From: Lamellibrachia columna
Taxonomy: Eukaryota; Annelida; Polychaeta; Sabellida; Siboglinidae
Direction of reading: 5' to 3'
NCBI GenBank assembly: GCA_963662155.1
Contig: OY759263.1
Span: 44,352,002-44,416,001 of the forward strand
DNA: 64,000 nucleotides
Positions 47,075 through 58,929 of this stretch are shown here, in pieces. How positions within the stretch are numbered: the first letter of the stretch is position 1; each line of letters opens with the position of its first letter. The notes below the pieces were generated by a model. It did not search any database. It had not been told where the DNA came from and saw nothing but the letters and a program-made list of their open reading frames with translations. The position numbers were made by a program, and so were the translations under genes.

Positions 47075-47953
47075 CACACAACTTCCCTGAAGAAAAAAAC
47101 ATTTGCATTTTCGCATAATTATTATATGTGTACAGTGTGGGTGGCTGTCCGACAACTGGCATGATGTGCCCATGCTGGCCGTAGCACAGGTGAATCAAAG
47201 TCGAGAGCACCACGAGAAGTCCAGGGAGCAGAAACTTGTAGTCTTCCATTTTAGATTACTCATACACACAGTATAATCACAGAGCATACGTCGACCACAA
47301 AAAAAAGCGTCATAGAAAAATAATATAACAAATACGGCGAGAGTCGAACAGCTGCTGGTCGCCACCGAGTAGCGCCAGCTATATTACGACAAGTACCCCG
47401 GCACCTCCCGTCCACATTAGAGAGGGGAGCTCCTTGGTGGACGCACATAAAGCTGTGCAAGAAGATTTCACCACCAACTCTGGATTTGTTGTAACAGAGA
47501 CGTAAAGTTCATCCTCAGAGACGGTGATCGACCAGGCGCACGGGTAGACCAACGAAATGGTATAAGGAGACGGCGGTGCACGTCGACAGCGGCTGACATC
47601 ATTGCACCAAGATAGATATAAAACTAAATCCAAAGACAAAGAGTTGGCTCTCCGAAGTGACTGCTCGTTGTTTCCTCAACTCTGTGTAGTTTGTCAAGTG
47701 ATAAACTGCGATGCTGAGGAGTTCTTCTCAAACACGTCCACCGTTTCTGTCACATGATGGGAAACTGTGCATATGAATGAAGGCAGATATAACTGACTGA
47801 CTGGAGAAAGTAGTACCGCATCAACCAGATAATTGCCTGACAACTCCATTTGGTGATGTTGTCGTCATTGGTGGCGCAGCAGCCGTCAGCACCAGTGGTG
47901 TAGGATCTTGCAAAGGGGAGGCCAAATTGGGGGAGGGGTTAGTCACCCATTAA
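47075..47953 (-). mobile_element. Internally deleted LINE derivative (shares both ends with 55-58.9 kb)
   Basis: 47353-47953 matches 58360-58916 (GAGACGGTGATCGACCAGGC, AGAGTTGGCTCTCCGAAGTG, GGGGGAGGGGTTAGTCACCC) at about 95% by eye. 47075-47160 matches 55000-55086 (AAACATTTGCATTTT, GTGTGGGTGGCTGTCCGACA). The two blocks keep the same order and orientation as the ends of the larger LINE region, with only ~190 bp between them. That middle includes a 71-codon minus frame (47249-47034) that starts with a signal-peptide-like MEDYKFLLPGLLVVLSTLIH and a GQHGHIM motif resembling GQHGHIHHG in the LINE. Confidence 0.6.
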
Positions 47954-48059
47954 TTTGCTTCCATGTAGCGGCGCAAAGAAAACTACAGTTGGAAATGTAA
48001 AACGTTGAAGCCGCAGACATTAACAATATTCGACCACTTTCGAGCAACGGAATCTGCAT

Positions 48060-48420
48060 AGGCCTACGTTGCGACCCAGCTGAACAGCACCCAACGTGTG
48101 GACATTACCTGGGATGCTTACAAGTCTGAAAGAGCATCCACGGCAACGAAGTGAGAAGGCTATTCGCCGCCGTGTGGAGTTCACCTCGCCACGTTAATTG
48201 TGGGTGGTCTGCAGCAACACATAAGCAAGCAGGTCATCAGCACGTTCAACGATGCTGTGGAACAGTCACGTCACGAGAGACCGCGGATTTGTCTCCCTGC
48301 ACACACGAATATGTGGATACCAAAATGATGGTACACGTCGGTGATGCTGCAAAGTATAGCTACAAGAACGTCATGACGTCAGCTAACAGCGACCCGGCGG
48401 CCAACTGCAGGTGCTTTTGC
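48060..48420 (+). pseudogene. Relic of a repetitive-element protein (EADTRMMVH-type)
   Basis: Plus-strand frames contain VDITWDAYKSE, a broken RRRVEF segment, then KQVISTFNDAVEQS, ADLSPCTHEYVDTKMMVHV and DAAKYSYKNVMTS. I recognise this order (WDVY, SPC.HEEADTR, HVADAAK) from an abundant protein of invertebrate repeat families; its class is not certain. Several frameshifts and loss of the downstream part show it is dead. Confidence 0.45.
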
Positions 48421-48910
48421 AATAGGGCCAGTTGCGTCCATCAGGTTACCATACCACATGGACGGTGGCTTTTACAGCCCTCCGATGTCGTAAGTTTGAC
48501 CACTTTTTGACTATTTATTGTACTTTCATCCATAACAAGTGCGAGAGAAGTTTTAAAGATAAGAAAATACATTTTTTAATAAATATAAGTGTTGTCGTTC
48601 CTAATATGTTTTTTTAAAGGCTATGAATATTGGAGAAGGTCAAAAGTAAAATACTTGAAATCTTTGCCTCTGAAAACTTATTCTTGAACACTAGTTAAGT
48701 TAAGGCAATAGGTTTCATGATAGGAGCTAATACAATTCTGTTCAGAAAATTTCGCCTATATCTATCAATATATGGCTTCCTCTGTAGGCTTACGAATGAG
48801 AATGGCGTCGTGGTAGGTGACGTCATAGCCAGGAAATCATCGCCATAAGTGGACTTTGTGGTGTGGCTACTGCTGTGCGTCCCCATACATTGCAAGACAC
48901 GTCTTGCAGG
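48421..48910. other. No recognised feature
   Basis: AT-rich, no supported gene. Confidence 0.4.
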
Positions 48911-49139
48911 CCCGTTCTCAACGTTTTGAGTTTTGACAAGGGGGTTCGGGCGTACACAATCAGCTGTGGGTTTATGGGGTTTGTTTCTAAAAAAATTTAC
49001 CCGTAAAACAAATTCTCTTAAAATTCGAACCCGCTCCTGAAGACAGTACACCCAAAGGACATTTTTCAGAAATCATTCCGGATAGATCCCCAACTGAGTG
49101 CGTATGCCCGAACCTCCGTTTTCAAAACCATGAGAACGG
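48911..49139. mobile_element. Short inverted-repeat element (MITE, 229 bp)
   Basis: Left arm CCCGTTCTCAACGTTTTGAG...GGGTTCGGGCGTACAC and the reverse complement of the right arm CCGTTCTCATGGTTTTGAAA...AGGTTCGGGCATACGCAC pair over about 45 bp with mismatches. A partial second copy is at 31068-31200. No target duplication identified. Confidence 0.55.
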
Positions 49140-49209
49140 ACATAGAATGGGAAGGAGTAAGTAAAAGTGTTGGAATCCCACTGAAAGAGAAGACACGTGA
49201 ATGACGCTA

Positions 49210-49620
<411 letters not shown>

Positions 49621-49879
49621 AGGGTTCCTGTTTTTAAGTGACCAAAACGCGGGTGTATCTGTTCGCATAAGATATTGTAAAGTTGTGTCAGTTGTACAGT
49701 TAGATTCTACCTTCCTACTTCCAGCAGTTAATCATGAACTGCCAGGTGAGATCCAGTGCCAAATGTTTCTGCTTGTAGGTTATGACTGATGAGAATGGCC
49801 GGTCTGTTGGGTTTGGATTTGTCAGCTTTGAAGACCATGAAGCTGCCCAACCGGTGAGTGCTGTTTGTAAAAACAGTAT

Positions 49880-49945
49880 GTTTTATATAGCACGGTATCC
49901 AGTCCTTAGGACTTCTTAAAGTGCTTTACATTTGTACAGGACATA
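49880..49945 (-). mobile_element. SINE tail fragment, reverse orientation
   Basis: TATATAGCACGGTATCCAGT and CTTAAAGTGCTTTACA are the reverse complement of the SINE tail (AAGCGCTTTGAG...ACTGGATACTGCGCTATATA). It lies in the first visible intron of the PABPC fragment. Confidence 0.7.
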
Positions 49946-50564
49946 TTATGTGCGTACTGTGACAACATGCATGATATTGTCAATAGAGTTGGCAATTAAA
50001 ACCATTATAAACTCTTTATTGGTGTATCACTAGCACCAAATGTCATGTGCTGTTCAAGATTAGTAAGTTTATAAATAAATTTCCTTGATCTGTCTGGCAA
50101 AAATAATGTTTTTAATATTCCACATTCAGAATGTTGAAAGCGATGGAGGCTGAACAGCCCAATTTGTGAGGCCCAAGGTCGATCGCATACCAAAGCTGGA
50201 ATTATTGTAGTGACAGACTCAGTGTTTTGAACACATTCGCATTCCTTTCGGCATTGCCTCTTCTCAGTTTCAACTCGATCTAACATTCCACTTTGTGATC
50301 TTGTTCTGTCTGAGCTGTGAATGTCTGCTGCAGGCGGTGGAGGACCTGAACAACAAGGAGGCTGATGGCCGCGAGCTGTATGTGGGCCGTGCACAGAAGG
50401 CAGAGCGTCTTGCCGAGCTCAAGGACAAGTTCGAGCGCATGAAGATGGAGCGCATCAACCGCTACCAGGGTGTCAACCTCTACGTGAAGAACCTTGACGA
50501 GAACATCAACGACGAGAAGCTGTGCAAGGAGTTCTCCCAGTTCGGCACCATCACCAGTGCTAAG

Positions 50565-51178
50565 GTCTGTCTCCACGTTTCATGTGTTTATAGTTGCCTG
50601 TGGTGTACATATTTCACCAATGCATCCTGGGATTCACATGCGTGCTGTTGCATTGCCCCAATGTGAATCCCTCCTTAACATTGGGAGAGCAAACCAGTGC
50701 TACCTTCGTGCCTATGTAGCTGTCTCTAGCTCGGACATCTGCATGGTTTGGTGGTCACTAAACATGTTTTTGCATGATTGGTTGTTTTTAGCACTTCATT
50801 TTGTAATACAGGTTTGGTTTTAATTTTAACTGGGCTTGTATTTGGCATACGAATATGATCCCGTGTAATTCTACTGATTGACAATGCTATTTTTGGTCAA
50901 CTGCACTTATTCATAAAGTAGAAAGGTGTAAATTTTATTATTCATGTAATGTTGCTCATTATGTTCCATTAAAAGGACATTTCATGGAGCAAATTCGAAC
51001 CACTTGTGAGCATTCCCACACTGTTTTGATATAGTACAACCATGTAGTGCTACAATGGCATAACCAGTGTGGTAAAAATAACCAATGTGGTAAAATTAAG
51101 CTTGGTCATAACACTCTAGTTACCTACCCTCCCCCTCAATGTGATGTTCTGTTTTTCACACCTGAATGTTGATTGTAG
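50565..51178. other. PABPC fragment intron
   Basis: Intron between the RRM4-start and RRM4-end exons (GTCTGT...TTGTAG). Nothing else recognised. Confidence 0.6.
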
Positions 51179-51850
<672 letters not shown>

Positions 51851-52589
51851 CAAGGCCAGCAGGTTGGGCAGATCTTCCAGCCCGGTGGCGCCGGCTACTT
51901 TGTGCCAACAATGCCGCAACAGCAGCGCTACTTCACACCCCAGATGTTCCAGGTTCCTCGACCTCGCTGGCAGACCCCGCAGCCTGTCCGCCCGGCCGCC
52001 TAGCATGGAGCAGGTCAGTCTGTTTGCAATCACACACTGCTTGCTTGCTCATCTAATTCATAGCACTTGGGAACTTTGTTGATTGTTCTCGTTTTTGGAC
52101 ATGACACACCTCTTTTAGATAATTTAATTTCTTAATGTGATCATGAGTCGAGCACAGTTGGAGCTAGTTTTGTACCAATAAACGCGTATTTCTTAGCTTT
52201 CATTGAGCTGGTTTTGTACTGATAGATGCATACAGGCAGCCACGACTTGTCCAAGGTGTTGACACATGAATGTCAGTAGTTGTGTAGTTGGGTCAGCCAG
52301 CATGTGGGCACATTTGTGGTGTTGCCGTCTAATCATTGTTTGACACCCAAAATTTGATTGTATTATCAGTGTAAACACGACCGAGGATGTAACGGTCTGA
52401 TGGTGGTGAATGCAGTATATAGAACTAAATGTGTACTGGCGTGTCTGAACATGTCCAGTAAGAAATGAGTCTCGTGGAGAGATGTGCCTGTGGTATCACA
52501 GATGGAGGTCGTTTGTTGGTTGGTTGGTGGTCCTTTTACAGAGGCACATGTGTTGTGTGACTGGGTAACAGTGGCTGATAAGATTTTAA

Positions 52590-54556
52590 CAAGATTTAAT
52601 AAGACTGCCATCCCAAACAACAAGTTCCAGATGGTAAGTGGACAAGGAAGCCATTGGCTTTTCAAAAGTCCAACAATTTTCTCATCTATGTGTAGCCCGC
52701 CCTTATCAAATATCTGTCAATTCTATTTTTAAACATATTCACACTACTAGCATTGACACAATTATTTGGCAGTTTGTTCCATTCATTTATCACCCTCTGT
52801 GAGAAAGAGTACTTTCTCATGTCCAACCTACACTGCTCCTTAACTAATGCTGCTTTGTGTCCTCTGGTTCTACTGCCTTCTTTAAGTTTGAAGAACATAT
52901 TCATGTCAGCATCCTCACAACCATTCACTATTTTAAACACTTCTATTTGGTCTCCTCTTAGTCTCCTGGTCTCTAGTTTTGTCAAACCACATTGTAATAA
53001 TCGACTTTCGTAACTAAGGTCTCTCAATTCTGGAATCATTTTAGTTGCTCTTCGTTGTATTCTTTCTAGCTTGTCTATGTCCTTTTTACGATATGGCCTC
53101 CATGCTTGAATATTCAAAATGTGGTCTAACTATTGCTTTGTACAGGAGTACAATTAGCTGATTCTCCTTATACATGATAGTTCTCCTAATTATTCCTAGA
53201 ATTTGATTTCCTTGCTCTGAAACTTTCATGTCAGCACTAAATATTACTCCTAAGTCCTTTTCTTGTGTGGTTCTACCTAGTACAGCATCCCCCATTTTAT
53301 ATTCTTCGTCCATGTTTCTATGTACTATGTGTATACATTTACACTTCCCAAAATTTAATAACATTTGCCATTTTTCTGACCATTTAACTAATTTATCTAG
53401 ATCATCCTGTAAACTTTGTTTATCTGTATCATTAGTAACTTTTCTGAATACTTTTGTGTCATCTGCAAATTTGAGTACTTTGCTAGATGTCATCTTCCAA
53501 ATCATTTATATATATTAAAAACAGTATAGGACCTAATAGTGATCCCTGTGGTACCCCACTCAAAACAGATTTCCAATATGAAATCTCACCATCTACTATT
53601 ACTCTCTGTTTTCTGTGTGTAAGCCACTTTTCTATCCAATTAATTACATCATTACCTATACCATGGGCTTTTAGCTTAAGTAACAATCTTTGATGTGGCA
53701 CTTTATCGAAAGCTTTCTGAAAATCTAAGTAGACAACATCCACTGGTGACTTGTCATCTAACCACTTTGTAATTTCTTCCAAAACACATAAGAGGTTGGT
53801 TAGACATGACCTTGCTTTTAGGAACCCATGTTGAGATGTATTTATTAATTTATGTTTTACAACGAATTCCACCATGTGGTCTCTAATTAATGTTTCGAGT
53901 AATTTACATACAACTGATGTTAAACTCACTGGTGTCTGTAATTTTCTGGCTTGTTTCTCGATCCCTTCTTAAATAGCGGCGTAATGTTTGCTTCTTTCCT
54001 TCTTCTAGTGATAAGTTAAACAATTTTGCAAGTGGTGTACTAATTTGCTCAACAATTTCCTTAAGCAGTTTTGGTGGTATCCCATCAACTCCAGGTGATT
54101 TATTATCTTTCACCTTCTTAATTTTCTTTGCTATCATTTCAGGAGTTACAAATAACTGCCCTAAATGTTCTGATTTATTGCCCTCAAATTTAGTAAATGG
54201 AACTGGAAGTGAGCTGATATCTTCTGTGGTAAAAACTGAGCTGAACTACTCATTCAGGGCCTCTGCCATTTGAAACCCGTCTGAAATTATGTTTCCCCAT
54301 CATTTTCCAGTGGTCCGACCTTATCTCGAACTTTCTGTTTACTCCTTACATAAGCATAGAAACTCTTGCTGTAATTTTTTATATTACCTGCCAATTTTTT
54401 TTAAAAAGTTCTTTTAGATTTTCTAATTTCAGTTGTAGCTAGGTTAAGTGCCTCTTTGTAATTTGCATAGTCTTCATCCTTTCTGGTACGCCTATAAACC
54501 CTCCACATAGTTTGCTTAAACACTATTTTTCTAATAGCTTCTTTTGATGGTGTTTG
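52590..54556 (-). mobile_element. CR1-like LINE (family A), 5' truncated, in PABPC intron
   Basis: Minus strand. From the 5' side it reads KEAIRKIVFKQTMWRVYRR, then (54137-53904) NKSPGVDGIPPKLL and (53929-53483) the RT core LVKHKLINTSQHGFLKARSC, VVYLDFQKAFDKVPHQRLL, LSGVPQGSLLGPILFLIYIN. Next are (53505-53086) VLKFADDTKVFRK and SEKWQMLLNFGKCKC, then (53117-52686) RRATKMIPELRDLSYE and NEWNKLPNNC. The 3' tail with AGATGGTAAGTGGACAAGG and AAGCCATTGGCTTTTC follows. Frameshifts separate these pieces and the endonuclease is absent. The motif-B segment GVPQGSLLGP that the 59-61 kb copy has lost is kept here. Confidence 0.92.
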
Positions 54557-54649
54557 TGTAGGATTCCAAGGCATGCCTGGTGGACACGAGACAGCAGCGC
54601 CCAGCTCAGCCTCATGTCCGCGCCACCAGCAACGCACGTCCAATTACAG

Positions 54650-54999
54650 GTAAGACTTTTAGGCCTGTGTCTTTTATTGTATTAATTTGTGTATGTAGTT
54701 ATTCTCTAATAGATATATATTGTGGTACATTTGTGTACCACTGGCAAAAGTTACATTCAATGTACTATATATCGGCACCTGTGCATACATATACTTAGCA
54801 ACATGTACACTGTAGTGTTTGAACATTTTACAAAGCTCTATATCAAGAAGGGGAAATTTAAGATTTTAATTTTTTATATATTTCGATTGTTTACCTTAAA
54901 AAAATATATGTGATAGTGATGATGAGAGAGGGTGAACTAGCTACTGGATGACTATTGCTGGCCAGTGTGTACTGGTGGCTGGTAGAATGTCACAATTGT
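54650..54999. other. No recognised feature
   Basis: AT-rich DNA after the last PABPC-like exon. No downstream PABPC (MLLE) exon was found here or further right. Confidence 0.45.
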
Positions 55000-57900
55000 G
55001 TCACACAACCTCCCTGAAAAAAAAACATTTGCATTTTCACATAATTATTATATGTGTACGGTGTGGGTGGCTGTCCGACAACTGGCCAAACCACCCCCCA
55101 CCCCCTCGCCCGCCCGCTTATTTGTCAGGCCAAGGTGAGACCTTGAGGAAGCCGGTAGACAACCCATTGATAAACTTCTAGGCACGGGGAAGGGCGTCCT
55201 GTTCCCGACACATGCCCTTGGCTTGCTTTCGAACGAAATACCCATTACTCACAATTGAACTTCTGTCCCCAAAGCTAGGCTACATTTATATAATCGTAAA
55301 AGCCAGAACGTCCTGGATTTTCTGAATAGCAAAATTATTATAATTTTTCTATATTAACCGCGTAACGAGGCAATGACTTTACAAATATAATAATAAATTA
55401 TGTGCTGACAGCTTCATATATTAAGCTTTTAATTTTTAGTTACCAAAGTGGACTCATTTCTCGGATTCTTAAATAACAAACAATTGTGAATGGAATATGA
55501 ATTATTGAATGGAGAATAAAATAATGAATGGCAATATATATGTAAAGAGACTTCTACTAGATTGAATGATAACACAGGCAAGCACTCACGCACATGCGCA
55601 CAAACATCCACATTTCAGTGAATCGTGCAATACTTATTAATTGCTCAAATAGGGTCGTGCCATAACAAAATGTAATAAGATTGCCATCCAAGGCAAAACA
55701 CCCAGATGGCAAGTGAACAAGGAAGCCATTGGCTTATCGAGAGTCCAACCATTTTTCATATATGTGTAACCCGCCCTTCTGAGATACCGCACCGTTTAAT
55801 TATTGACTTTGTTTGGCGCTGCTAGCATTTACAGTACTGGTTATAAATCAGTACGCTAGGCTTCACAGGTGAAATAAAGCGTTTATACGTTGTGGTTAAA
55901 TAAGTTGTGTTCTTTCAGTTATTGTCACAATTTTTGTAGTTTAACGCACGTAGACGATAACCAATCCTGTTTTTTTTTCAGTTTAACTCCTTATATTATA
56001 TAGTAGATATGTTTCAAGTTTCATTCACAACAGTCTGTTGTCAATAATCATACCGAGGTATTTGTATTCGTCCACTACCTCCAACTTATCTTCGTGGATG
56101 ACAGTGTCAGTCTGGGATGGAGGGTCTTTCCTAAAGTCAATACACATATCTTTGGTTTTTGTTGCATCCAGGAACAGACACGATTTATCACACCAATCAA
56201 CAAAGTCCTCTACAATGGAACCGTGGCCAGTCTCTTCATTAAACAGCAAACTGAGTAAAGCTGTGTCATCTGAGAATATAATAAGAAACCTATTGGGATG
56301 GGTGCTCCTGCAGTCAATAGTATACAGGATGTACAACAGGGGAGACAAGACACTTCCTTGGGGTGTACCAGTGGACGCAACCTTCACACTAGACATGGTG
56401 TCATTCACACGAACCTGTTGGGGTCTTCCCACCAAAAATTCAAGCACCCATTTTTTTAAAGCAGGTGAAGCTGCAGAGTATTAGAAGCATAATTCAGATC
56501 AAGGTTGAGAACTCTGGCATGAGTTTTGGCCTTCTCAAGATGACAATGTACAAGGTTTAGCTAAATAGCCACTGCGTCCTCCACTCCTTTCCCAGACTGA
56601 TACGCAAATTGTAGGGGGTCTAGAAGATGGACTGTAGGTTCATGATCATAGTTTTGAATTTCAAAACTCTTCATTACGTGCGATGTCAACGCTACTGGAC
56701 GAAAATCATTTGGGCTGGCAGGGCGAGGTTTTTGGGGGACAGGAATGACATTTAACGTTTTCCACAAGGTAGGGATTTTCTGTAAGCTGAGATCGAGAGA
56801 CCTGGAAGATGAAGTGGAAGATACCAGACAACCGAGTGGCACAATTCTTCAAAATCTGACCGGAAATGCCATCAGGACCGGGACTTTTCTTCACATGTGT
56901 ACACTGGAATACTCTCAGCACATCCTCTTCTTCAATTGCTAATTCACCATCTGTCTTTGTTGATCTCCTAATATCGTCAATGACAAAACGAAAATCGTGT
57001 GTGTCGAAACGAGAGTAGAAAGAATTCATATCCTCTGCAAAGACCCTGTTCTCTCTACCCCCAAACGGTGATAAGCGGTTGGAAATCTGTCTATTTTGCT
57101 GCATGTCACACATCATCTTAATGCCTTCCCAGACTGTTCTCATATCACCTGTTTTAAACTTCAGTTGTTCTATTTTGTTTTTATAACTCTCCCTTGCTTT
57201 CCTAATTTCTGATCTGACAATCCTTTGAACTTCCCTTCGCGCAGCTAAATCTGTCTGAAAATAAGCCCTTTTCTTCTCATTCAATACCTTTTTCAGTTGT
57301 TTAGAAACCCAAGGTTTGTTGTTTGGGTACACTTTGCGCTTCTGCACGGGTATAACAGTGTCAACGCAGAAAGAAACATAACTGGTCACAACATCGGTAA
57401 GTTCATCCAGGCTACCACAGGAATCCCGAAAAACATCCCAGTTAGTACAGTCAAAACAACCCTGCAGTCTAGCTATACTGTCTTCATTCCACACCTTCAC
57501 CTGTCGTCTAACACGTTTTGCACGCTTCAGAAGGCATCTATAAATAGGAACCAAGTGAACAGTGTTGTGATCGGCGTCGCCGATCGGTGGCTTGGCTAAG
57601 GACCTATACGCATTAGGCACCGAACCGTAGCACAGGTTAATAGTCCTGTTCATGCGGGTTGGGCACGTGATGTTCTGGTGGTAGGTAGGCAGACTTTGCT
57701 TAAGGCGTCAAGTTTCTGTGTCACGTGACAAATCATCGATCCATGTTGGCTCTGGGGTATGTGTGTAAACAACAGTCACAAACAATTGGGGGAATTCGCG
57801 GGGTAGTGACCATAGTGAAACAGTCAACAGTTCAATGTCGGGGGTGCAGAGCCAATCACGTACAATCATATTTTTGCCCCAACGTTCATTTACATACAAG

Positions 57901-58916
57901 CAGACAACCCCACCTCTCTCCTTCTTTCCGGTCGCTTCCTTGTCGCGGTCAAGCTGGGTAGGACATCCAAATCCCTCTATAAAAGTTCCATGGTCAGACA
58001 CAGAGCTGTCGAACCAGGTTTCGATGAATGCCACGAGACAAGCGTCTCCGTATTCGTTAAAAAAATTGCATTTCCACGAAGTTCGTCCTTCTTGAGATCT
58101 TTCAAAGACCGTACATTTGCCAAAATCATGGATGGTAGAGGGGGCGTACATTTCATTCTCCTTAGTCTTTGCATGTCGCACACCACCCTCCGTCCTCGTT
58201 TACCCTCCCGTCTGGTGTTGTTCTGCGTCAATTCGGGAGGAAAGTCAATGCTATTGAGAAAATTTGAATCTTGGTGTGCACGGGTGTTCAAGGCCAGTAA
58301 ATACTCATGGCTAAATCCGCCATGATGGATATGTCCATGCTGGCCGAGTAGCGCCGAGTAGCGCCCGCCATTACGACAAGTACCCCGGCACCTCCCGTCC
58401 ACATTAGAGACGGGAGCTCCTTAGTGGACTTGGTGGATTGTTGTCACAGAGACGTAAAGTTCATCCTCAGAGACGGTGATCGACCAGGCGCACGGGTAGA
58501 CCAACGAAATGGTATAAGGAGACGGCGGTGCACTTCGACGAACAGCGGCTGACATCATTGCACCAAGATACATACAAAACTAAATCCAAAGACAAAGAGT
58601 TGGCTCTCCGAAGTGACTGCTCGTTGTTTCCTCAACTCTGTGTAGTTTGTCAAGTGATAAACTGCGATGCTGAGGAGTTCTTCTCAAACACGTCCACCAT
58701 TTCTGTCACATGATGGAAAACTGTGCATATGAATGAAGGCAGATATAACTGACTGACTGGAGAAAGTAGTACCGCATCAACCAGATAATTGCCTGACGAC
58801 TCCATTTGGTGATGTTGTCGTCATTGGTGGCGCAGCAGCCGTCAGCACCAGTAGTGTAGTTAGGATCTTGCAAAGGGGAGGCCAAATTGGGGGAGGGGTT
58901 AGTCACCCATTGTGAC
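55000..58916 (-). mobile_element. Rex1/CR1-group LINE, endonuclease plus RT, decayed
   Basis: On the minus strand from 58402 downward. A leader reads GQHGHIHHGGFSHEYLLALN. The endonuclease start is SMILANVRSL, CLVAFIETWFDSSVSDHG, GGVVCLYVNERWG, ELLTVSLWSLPREFPQL. It is followed (57653-56706) by GDADHNTVHLVP, KRKVYPNNKPWVSKQLKK, FYSRFDTHDF and SPGPDGISGQILKNC. The RT core is NDFRPVALTSHVMKSFE, LDPLQFAYQSGKGVEDAV and (56447-56025) TGTPQGSVLSPLLYILYT, FSDDTALLSL, EYKYLGMIIDNRLL. Several frames are joined only through shifts and the C terminus is missing. 58360-58916 looks like its 5' UTR and 55000-55086 possibly its 3' end, because both occur together at 47 kb. Confidence 0.82.
55660..55800 (-). 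mobile_element. 3'-end fragment of CR1-like LINE family A
   Basis: Reverse of the family 3' tail: AATAAGATTGCCATCC, CCAGATGGCAAGTGAACAAG, AAGCCATTGGCTTATCGAGA, GTGTAACCCGCCCTTCTGA. It is nested between the possible 3' end block (55000-55086) and the RT region of the LINE at 56-58.9 kb. Confidence 0.88.
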
Positions 58917-58929
58917 GATTAGCTGTTAA

